DNA of 38,981 nt from JAPHTQ01 sp046484535. Lineage in GTDB: Bacteria > Pseudomonadota > Gammaproteobacteria > Thiohalomonadales > Thiohalomonadaceae. Below, in pieces: positions 33,109 to 38,981 of this stretch. The notes beneath the pieces are model-generated. The model had not been told where the DNA came from. It did not search any database and saw only the letters and a program-made list of their open reading frames with translations. Both the position numbers and the translations under genes were made by a program. Positions within the stretch are counted from its first letter, which is position 1; each line of letters begins with the position of its first letter. Location: NCBI GenBank assembly GCA_046484535.1, contig JAWOIT010000134.1, positions 1-38,981 of the forward strand, in the 5' to 3' direction.

Positions 33109-34995
33109 ATGAACACCCCGGCACTGACACAGGTCGTTGAGTTTCTCAGGCAGCACGCTCCGTTTGACCGGATGGCCGAGCCCCAGCTCGAGTTTCTGGC
33201 CAAACGGCTTCGTGTGGTTTTCCATGCAAAGGGCGAAATCATTACATCACCTGAGGATGGGCAAGCCTCCACCTTTCACATCATCAAGCAGGGCCGGGTT
33301 CGAGGTGAGCCACTGGAAGGGGATTCGCAAAACAGTTGGGAACTGGTAGCCGGGGAGTGCTTTCCAATCGGCGCACTACTGGCGCGCAGAGAGGTTCAAA
33401 CTGTCGCGCACGCAGCCGAGGATACCTTCTGCTTTGAGCTGGAGCGAAGTGATTTCGACGCCTTGCTGCAAAAGAGCCCGGTCTTTCATGACTTCTGCAC
33501 ACGCCGTCTGGCCAGCCTTCTGGATAACGCCCTGCGCGACACGCAGGCCCGTAGCGCCACACGCATCGCCGAAGACACCTCATTAAACACCCCTGTCAGT
33601 CAACTTATCAAACGCCCGGCGATCCATTGCCTGCCGGATACACCGCTGCAAAATGCCCTGCAGACCATGCAACGCGAGCATGTCGGCAGCATGATCGTAA
33701 CCGCTAACAATGAGCGGGTCGTTGGAATCTTTACCCTGCATGATCTGCTCCACAGGGTGACCTATAGCGATGGCGACTTGACGGTAGCCATCGGTGAAGT
33801 GATGACCACCGAACCGTTGACCCTGCCGGCGGAGGCCCTGGCCCATGAGGCGGCCCTGCTGATGGCCAGGCACGGGATCGGACACATCTGCATTGTCGAA
33901 CGCGGTCGTTTGTTGGGAATGCTCTCGGAACGGGATATCTTCTCCCTGCAGCAGGTGGGGATCGCACGTCTTGGCCAGGCCATCAGTCGCGCCACTTCCA
34001 TCAAGCAACTGGTGCCGCTGGGCCGTGACATCCATCGCCTGGTGGAGCAGATGCTCGCACAGGGCGCCTCGGTTGAACAGCTGACGCGGCTGATCGCCAC
34101 ACTCAATGACAATCTTACCCGACGCGTTATCAGGCTCATCCTGGATGAGCATGGCTCGGAACTCCCCTCCTTTACCTGGCTGGCCTTCGGCAGCGAGGGA
34201 CGCAGTGAGCAGACACTCAAAACCGATCAGGACAACGGCATCCTGTTCCAATGCGAAGAAGCCGGTCAAAGCGAGGCTATCCGCAAGCAACTTCTGCCTG
34301 TGGCCAAAAAGATCAATGATGCCCTGGCCGAGTGCGGCTTCCCGCTCTGCCCCGGAAATATTATGGCCGGCAATCCGGAGTGCTGCCTCAGCCTGGATGA
34401 GTGGAAATCCCGTTTCACCCGCTGGATCGATCAGGGCACCCCGGAACACCTGCTAAAGGCCACCATCTTTTTCGATTTCCGTCCGCTTACCGGTAATAGC
34501 GAATTGGTGGAATCACTGCGCCGCTGGTTACTGGAACAAACCGAAAAAAACAGCCGCTTCCGTCATCAACTGGCGGAAAATGCACTGCATATCCGTCCGC
34601 CGCTTGGCCTGTTCGGCGAGTTCAAGCTCAGCCACGGCGGCGAACACGCCCATACGCTGGACCTGAAAGTCCAGGGCCTGACCCCTTTTGTCGATGCCGC
34701 CCGAATCATTGCGCTAGCCCATCGCATCGAGGAAACCAATACCGACAGTCGCCTGCGAAGTGCCATGGAAAAAGGCGCACTACGGCCGGGCGATGTCGCC
34801 GCCTGGAGCGAGGCCTACCACTTTATCCAGTTACTGCGCATGCGCACCCACCAGAGACAATCCCGTGAAGGCCGGGCGCTGTCCAACCGACTCGATCCGG
34901 ACAGCCTGAATGAGCTGGATCGACGCATTCTCAAAGAGGCCTTTCGTCAGGGGCGCAAGCTGCAGAACAAGATCGCCCTGGAGTATCAGCTATGA
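33109..34995 (+). CDS. DUF294 nucleotidyltransferase-like protein with cNMP and CBS domains
   Basis: This cytoplasmic protein (628 residues) has a cyclic-nucleotide-binding-like domain (about 1-140) and two CBS motifs (about 165-285; PLQNALQTMQREHVGSMIV and GEVMTTEPLTLP). The DUF294 domain follows, with the GlnD-like nucleotidyltransferase signature GSEGRSEQTLKTDQDN (about 362-377), and then a helical C-terminal domain. Proteins of this build often neighbour VC_2705-type symporters and are thought to control them, perhaps by sensing nucleotides; the reaction is unknown. I chose ATG 33109; a GTG at 33094 is possible. It is the first gene of the sigma54-driven operon. Confidence 0.9.
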   Translation: MNTPALTQVVEFLRQHAPFDRMAEPQLEFLAKRLRVVFHAKGEIITSPEDGQASTFHIIKQGRVRGEPLEGDSQNSWELVAGECFPIGALLARREVQTVAHAAEDTFCFELERSDFDALLQKSPVFHDFCTRRLASLLDNALRDTQARSATRIAEDTSLNTPVSQLIKRPAIHCLPDTPLQNALQTMQREHVGSMIVTANNERVVGIFTLHDLLHRVTYSDGDLTVAIGEVMTTEPLTLPAEALAHEAALLMARHGIGHICIVERGRLLGMLSERDIFSLQQVGIARLGQAISRATSIKQLVPLGRDIHRLVEQMLAQGASVEQLTRLIATLNDNLTRRVIRLILDEHGSELPSFTWLAFGSEGRSEQTLKTDQDNGILFQCEEAGQSEAIRKQLLPVAKKINDALAECGFPLCPGNIMAGNPECCLSLDEWKSRFTRWIDQGTPEHLLKATIFFDFRPLTGNSELVESLRRWLLEQTEKNSRFRHQLAENALHIRPPLGLFGEFKLSHGGEHAHTLDLKVQGLTPFVDAARIIALAHRIEETNTDSRLRSAMEKGALRPGDVAAWSEAYHFIQLLRMRTHQRQSREGRALSNRLDPDSLNELDRRILKEAFRQGRKLQNKIALEYQL

Positions 34996-35028
34996 TCAAC
35001 CGGGCGACTGACCGTTTTCTTATTGCAC

Positions 35029-35101
35029 GACCGCAGCGACGGTCGGTATTTGAGGAAAACCCGTTCACCGGATGGACGGGCAGGCGCTCAGGAGAAGCGC
35101 C
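35029..35101 (+). other. Two short hairpins before the DUF4212 gene
   Basis: GACCG (35029-35033) pairs with CGGTC (35040-35044), and GGCGCT (35083-35088) pairs with AGCGCC (35096-35101). Neither has a T-run. They lie in the 144-base gap between the DUF294 and DUF4212 genes, and could set the 5' end of a processed symporter message. Confidence 0.4.
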
Positions 35102-35139
35102 ACAACAACAACTTTGTTCACTACAAGAGGAGAACGGCA

Positions 35140-35400
35140 ATGCAACCGACAGGTAGCGCGGCAGAGTACTGGAAGGCGAACCTACGCCTTCTGGCTGGAT
35201 GCCTTATTGTGTGGTTCGTGGTGTCCTACGGATTCGGCATCATTCTGGTCGAACCCTTGAATGCCATCATGATCGGCGGCTATCCGCTGGGGTTCTGGTT
35301 TGCCCAGCAAGGTTCGATCTACACCTTCGTGGCTCTGATCTTCTTCTACGCGTGGAAGATGGGGCAGCTCGATCGCAAATTCGGCTTCCAAGAAGACTAA
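35140..35400 (+). CDS. DUF4212 small membrane protein, symporter partner
   Basis: This 86-residue protein has two membrane helices (about 17-38 and 55-72) in the family pattern YWKANLRLL, GFPLGFWFAQQGSI-like (here GGYPLGFWFAQQGSIYTFV) and FFYAWKMGQLDRKFGF. DUF4212 proteins are encoded directly before VC_2705-type sodium:solute symporters and are considered a small subunit, as YjcH is for ActP. AGAGGAGA before the ATG at 35140 decides the start. The symporter starts 15 bases later. Confidence 0.92.
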   Translation: MQPTGSAAEYWKANLRLLAGCLIVWFVVSYGFGIILVEPLNAIMIGGYPLGFWFAQQGSIYTFVALIFFYAWKMGQLDRKFGFQED

Positions 35401-35415
35401 CGGGGGAATGATTTA

Positions 35416-37149
35416 ATGGATCTTTCAACACTAACGTATATGGTCGTGGGGGCCACCTTCGCCCTCTATATCGGCATCGCCATCTGGGCGCGAGCCGGGA
35501 CCACCGGCGAGTTCTACGTTGCCGGCAAGGGTGTCCACCCTATCGCCAACGGCATGGCCACCGGCGCCGACTGGATGTCCGCCGCCTCGTTCATCTCCAT
35601 GGCGGGCCTTATCGCCTTTATGGGCTACGACGCCTCGGTCTACCTGATGGGCTGGACCGGCGGTTATGTGCTGCTGGCGATGCTGCTGGCGCCCTACCTG
35701 CGCAAGTTCGGCAAGTTCACCGTGCCGGAGTTCATCGGTGACCGCTACTACTCGCAGGCGGCGCGCATCGTGGCGGTTATCTGTCTTATCGTCGCCTCCA
35801 TCACCTATGTAATCGGTCAGATGAAGGGGATCGGCGTAGCCTTCTCCCGCTTCCTCGAGACCAGCTACGAGGTGGGTCTGTTCTCCGGTATGGCCATCGT
35901 CTTCATCTACGCCGTACTCGGCGGCATGAAGGGGATCACCTATACCCAGATCGCCCAGTACGTGGTACTGATCTTCGCCTACACCGTACCGGCGATCTTC
36001 ATCTCGCTGCAGATCACCGGCAACCCGATCCCGCAGCTGGGTCTGGGCGGCTCGGTCGAGGGTGGCGTGCACCTGCTGGCGACGCTCGACAAGGTGCTTG
36101 TGGACCTTGGTTTCAACGAGTACACCGCGATGAAGGGGACGACACTCAATGTGGCGTTGCTCACGCTGTCGCTGATGATCGGCACCGCCGGCCTGCCCCA
36201 CGTTATCGTGCGTTTCTTCACCGTACCGAAGGTGTCCGATGCACGGAAATCCGCCGGTTGGGCGCTGGTATTCATCGCCATTCTCTACACCACCGCACCG
36301 GCCGTGGGCGCCATGTCCTTCTTCAACCTCATCAACACCGTGCAGCCTGATCTGCAGGCCAACGCCGAGACCGCGCTGCAGTACGATGAACGCCCCGAGT
36401 GGTTCGATAGTTGGGAGACCACCGGCCTGCTCACGCATGATGACAAGAACAACGATGGTCGTATCCAGTATCGCGCCTCCGCCGAGGAGAACGAGCTGAC
36501 CGTCGACCGCGACATCATGGTGATGGCCAACCCCGAGATCGCCAATCTGCCCAACTGGGTCATCGCCCTGGTGGTTGCCGGTGGTCTTGCCGCCGCGCTC
36601 TCCACCGCGGCCGGCCTGCTGATGGCCATCTCCTCGGCCGTATCGCATGACCTGGTCAAGGGCGTGTTCAACCCGGGTATCAGCGAGAAGGGTGAACTGC
36701 TGACCGCACGAGTCTCGATGGCCGGCGCCATCGCCGTGGCCGGCTGGTTCGGTCTGCACCCGCCCGGCTTCGCCGCGCAGGTGGTGGCGCTGGCCTTCGG
36801 TCTGGCCGCCTCCTCCATCTTCCCGGCATTGATGATGGGTATCTTCTACAAGCGGATGAACAACGCCGGCGCCATCGCCGGGATGCTCTCCGGTCTGACC
36901 GCGACACTGGTCTACATCTTCTGGTTCAAGGGCTGGTTCTTCATCCCCGGTACCGAGATGGCCGCCAACACCGCCGAGAACTGGTTCATGGGCATCCAGC
37001 CCGAGTCCTTCGGTGCGGTCGGTGCGCTGATTAACTTCGTCGTGGCCATTGTGGTCTCCAAGGTCACCGCGGCACCGCCGGAGCATATCCAGCATCTGGT
37101 CGAAGACATTCGCGTTCCGAAAGGAGCCGGAGCGGCCGGCGGACACTAA
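35416..37149 (+). CDS. Sodium:solute symporter, VC_2705 type (ActP-like)
   Basis: This 577-residue SSS-family inner-membrane carrier has about 13 helices. Family marks are VAGKGVHPIANGMATGADWM, AASFISMAGLIAFMGYDASV, GKFTVPEFIGDRYY, VITYVIGQMKG-like VASITYVIGQMKGIG and the GLPHVIVRFFTVP loop. A hydrophilic insert near residues 315-375 (YDERPEWFDSW, DDKNNDGRIQY) is typical of the VC_2705 branch. The substrate is probably acetate or another short organic acid, by likeness to ActP; this is not proven. CGGGGGAAT is the ribosome site. The DUF4212 gene before it and the DUF294 genes around it are its usual company, and a terminator follows. Confidence 0.92.
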   Translation: MDLSTLTYMVVGATFALYIGIAIWARAGTTGEFYVAGKGVHPIANGMATGADWMSAASFISMAGLIAFMGYDASVYLMGWTGGYVLLAMLLAPYLRKFGKFTVPEFIGDRYYSQAARIVAVICLIVASITYVIGQMKGIGVAFSRFLETSYEVGLFSGMAIVFIYAVLGGMKGITYTQIAQYVVLIFAYTVPAIFISLQITGNPIPQLGLGGSVEGGVHLLATLDKVLVDLGFNEYTAMKGTTLNVALLTLSLMIGTAGLPHVIVRFFTVPKVSDARKSAGWALVFIAILYTTAPAVGAMSFFNLINTVQPDLQANAETALQYDERPEWFDSWETTGLLTHDDKNNDGRIQYRASAEENELTVDRDIMVMANPEIANLPNWVIALVVAGGLAAALSTAAGLLMAISSAVSHDLVKGVFNPGISEKGELLTARVSMAGAIAVAGWFGLHPPGFAAQVVALAFGLAASSIFPALMMGIFYKRMNNAGAIAGMLSGLTATLVYIFWFKGWFFIPGTEMAANTAENWFMGIQPESFGAVGALINFVVAIVVSKVTAAPPEHIQHLVEDIRVPKGAGAAGGH

Positions 37150-37218
37150 CCCCGGGGTGTCCATCGTGCCAATCCACCCCGCCGCCAGGCGGGGTATCAA
37201 ACTCCTTGGCACATTGAT

Positions 37219-37250
37219 GGCGGGGTGCACCGGCACCCTGCCTTTTTTAT
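37219..37250 (+). terminator. Rho-independent terminator of the symporter operon
   Basis: GGCGGGGTGC (37219-37228) pairs with GCACCCTGCC (37233-37242), with one mismatch, around an ACCG loop, and TTTTTTAT follows. It lies about 70 bases after the symporter stop, so the second DUF294 gene should have its own promoter. Confidence 0.85.
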
Positions 37251-37256
37251 AAGAGC

Positions 37257-37331
37257 AAAGGCACAAGGTAAAAGGTTAAAGCCACTGTGGTGCGGAGAAT
37301 TTTTTCCTTTGACCTTTCACCTTGGACCTTT
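37257..37331. repeat. Inverted AAGGT/ACCTT repeat
   Basis: The arms 37257-37281 and 37307-37331 match in 21 of 25 positions (units such as ACAAGGTAAAAGG and CCTTTCACCTTGG) around a 25-base loop. This type of AAAGGTxAAAGG repeat is often dispersed in proteobacterial intergenic DNA. It separates the symporter terminator from the second DUF294 gene. Confidence 0.65.
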
Positions 37332-37350
37332 CACTTTATCAAGCGCACTT

Positions 37351-37365
37351 CCAGGCAGTACCTGG
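37351..37365. promoter_or_regulatory. CCAGG-N5-CCTGG palindrome upstream of the second DUF294 gene
   Basis: This perfect 5-bp inverted repeat (CCAGGCAGTACCTGG) lies 58 bases before the ATG. It is a possible operator; no known regulator was recognised, and no GTTAC-N5-GTAAC site or -24/-12 promoter is present here. Confidence 0.35.
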
Positions 37366-37422
37366 CATAACAGCGTAGCTTTGTAGTACATAACGACAGT
37401 AACTAACGTGGTGCGGCAGCAG

Positions 37423-38981
37423 ATGGATGTAGAACTGATTGAGATTCGTGATTTTCTTGCCGAACACCCACCGTTCGATCTGCTTCCGGACGAGGTGCTC
37501 GATACGCTACCCAAACGCCTGACCGTCCGCTACCTGCGCCGCGGCTCCGACTTTCCGCCAAAAACCGAGAAAAGCTCGGCGATAATAATCCGCATGGGTG
37601 CGGTGGAGTTGCGCGACAGCAACGGGGAGCTGCTAGAAAAGCTCGGCGAAGGGGAACTGTTTGCCGAGGCCTGCCCCGATAATGACGCTGCGCTTCCGGC
37701 TCGGGGGAGGTGCGTTGAAGACGCGCTACTTTATCTGCTCCCCTGCGAAGCGTTGCAGGCCCTGCGGGAACACCACCCCGACTTTAACCACCACTTTGAG
37801 CAGAGCCTTCGGCTTCGTCTGCAACACGCGATTCAGCAACTGCAGCAGGGGCAGGGAAATATCAGCAACCTGATGAACATCAAGGCCGGCGACCTGATCC
37901 GCCGCCCCCCCGTTACTGGCGAGCCTGAGCAAAGTATCCGCCAGGCGGCGCAAATCATGAGCGAAGCGCGCGTCTCTTCGCTCCTCATCATTCGGAACGA
38001 GCAGCTGCTCGGCATTGTCACCGACCGGGACCTGCGCCGGCGCTGTATCGCCGAGGGGGTGGAGACCGACCGGCCGGTCAGCACCATTATGGTTGGTGAT
38101 ATCATCACCTTTGAGATGGACGGCCCGGCATTTGAGGCCCTGTTGCTGATGACCCGCCGGCAGATACACCACCTGCCGCTGCTATCCCGAAATGGCGAAT
38201 TACGTGGCGTGATCACCGCCAACGATCTATTGCACCAGCACAGCCTTAATACCGTCTCGATCGCCGGGAGGATCCGACGCTGTCTTAGCACCGAGGAGCT
38301 GGTGGAGACAAGCCGTGAGTTACCTGAGCTGCAACTCCAACTCATTCGTAGCGGCATGACCGCCCTGCAGATGAGCCATGCCCTCTCACCGGTTATCGAC
38401 GCCATCAGCCGGCGCCTGATTAGCCTCGCCGAGGAGAGACTGGGTCCGCCACCCGTCCCTTATGTCTGGCTGGCCTGCGGCTCCCAGGCGCGACGCGAGC
38501 AGACCGCCTTTTCCGATCAGGACAACGCCCTGCTCATAGCCGATGAAATGCAGCCCGAAGACGATACCTGGTTTACCGAACTGGCCCGCTTTGTCAGCGA
38601 CGGGCTGGCTCGCTGCGGCTTTGAGTACTGTCCGGGCGAGGTGATGGCCACCAACCCGAAATGGCGTCAACCGCTTAGGGTCTGGCGCCGCTACTTTGAA
38701 AAATGGGTCAACAGCCCCGAGCCGATGGCCCTGATGCATACCAGTATTTTTTTCGATATGCGCCCGCTCCATGGCGATGAGACCTTGTACCGGGCTTTGC
38801 GTGATGAGGTACTGCCGCAGTGTCGCAATAACACTATTTTCCTCGCCGCGATGGCGGCCAACGCCCTGAAACACCGCCCGCCTTTGGGCTTTTTCCGTCA
38901 GTTCGTGCTGGTGCATGACAAGGAGCACGACGACACCCTGGACATGAAACACCGCGGTGTGATCCCGGTGGTGGATCTGGC
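37423..38981 (+). CDS. Second DUF294 protein, cut by the right window edge
   Basis: Of this protein, 519 residues are visible and the frame continues past the window. The layout equals that of the gene at 33109: a cNMP-like N-terminal domain (about 1-125) and two CBS motifs (about 150-270; GIVTDRDLRRRC, VSTIMVGDIITFE). The nucleotidyltransferase core CGSQARREQTAFSDQDN comes at about 353-369, with the partner motif YCPGEVMATNP after it. It is a diverged paralog, not a copy: the N-terminal domain is shorter and only motifs are shared. The ATG at 37423 is preferred; a GTG at 37411 is in frame. It might regulate the same symporter or a gene beyond the window. Confidence 0.88.
   Translation, partial: MDVELIEIRDFLAEHPPFDLLPDEVLDTLPKRLTVRYLRRGSDFPPKTEKSSAIIIRMGAVELRDSNGELLEKLGEGELFAEACPDNDAALPARGRCVEDALLYLLPCEALQALREHHPDFNHHFEQSLRLRLQHAIQQLQQGQGNISNLMNIKAGDLIRRPPVTGEPEQSIRQAAQIMSEARVSSLLIIRNEQLLGIVTDRDLRRRCIAEGVETDRPVSTIMVGDIITFEMDGPAFEALLLMTRRQIHHLPLLSRNGELRGVITANDLLHQHSLNTVSIAGRIRRCLSTEELVETSRELPELQLQLIRSGMTALQMSHALSPVIDAISRRLISLAEERLGPPPVPYVWLACGSQARREQTAFSDQDNALLIADEMQPEDDTWFTELARFVSDGLARCGFEYCPGEVMATNPKWRQPLRVWRRYFEKWVNSPEPMALMHTSIFFDMRPLHGDETLYRALRDEVLPQCRNNTIFLAAMAANALKHRPPLGFFRQFVLVHDKEHDDTLDMKHRGVIPVVDL

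Noticed and set aside
35431..37266. A 611-codon minus-strand frame antisense to the symporter
   Set aside because: The symporter is a textbook SSS protein; the antisense product is Gly/His/Asp-rich and has no known fold.

Overview
The window looks like the chromosome of a GC-rich gammaproteobacterium, probably an environmental, metabolically flexible or chemolithoautotrophic lineage. This rests on a dksA/gluQ neighbourhood, paired DUF3579 genes, a CbrA/CbrB-type regulatory pair, a VC_2705-type symporter operon with DUF294 and DUF4212, and a CbbY-type phosphatase. No rRNA, tRNA, CRISPR array, integrase or transposase was recognised. Both window edges cut through genes.

Region 1 (1-15757) is a copper-oxidase island. 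A minus-strand operon runs from 11188 down to the left edge. It encodes a 1684-residue secreted beta-helix protein with a GlyGly-CTERM-like tail, three consecutive paralogous multicopper-oxidase (MCO) proteins, a small membrane-anchored protein and a subtilisin-family protease cut by the window edge. Divergent from it on the plus strand are a LuxR/NarL-type response regulator, a His/Met-rich SCO copper chaperone, and a cytochrome c fused to a type-1 periplasmic binding domain. A sensor-less histidine kinase converges on them. The main observation of the window is that the copper-ligand motifs of a two-domain MCO are divided among the three MCO proteins. The first keeps only the domain-1 motifs (HTVHFHG and HCH...H...M). 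The second keeps only the domain-2 motifs (HPFHVHG and HSH). The third has neither set but carries three cadherin/Ig-like repeats. This suggests a hetero-oligomeric secreted oxidase whose active site forms only between different subunits.

Region 2 (16252-24168) is mostly housekeeping: an FGGY sugar kinase, CysZ, an aminotransferase overlapping a CbbY-type HAD phosphatase, DksA with a histone-H1-like lysine-rich N-terminal arm, two DUF3579 paralogs, a nitroreductase overlapping gluQ, and a small conserved acidic protein. Palindromic repeat elements lie at 21075-21229 and 24178-24496.

Region 3 (24543-38981) is a carbon-uptake control region. A small membrane protein (CbrX-like), an SSS-transporter/histidine-kinase fusion (CbrA-like) and a sigma54 activator (CbrB-like) overlap head to tail. 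A large GGDEF/EAL protein and a rhodanese follow on the minus strand. Then comes a plus-strand operon of DUF294 nucleotidyltransferase-like protein, DUF4212 protein and sodium:solute symporter, and then a second, truncated DUF294 gene. Upstream of the first DUF294 gene is a sigma54 -24/-12 promoter preceded by a 23-bp-periodic array of GTTAC-N5-GTAAC palindromes. One more copy lies in front of the cbrX-like gene. These half-sites match the known recognition sequence of Pseudomonas CbrB, so the sequence itself links the regulator to the symporter operon.
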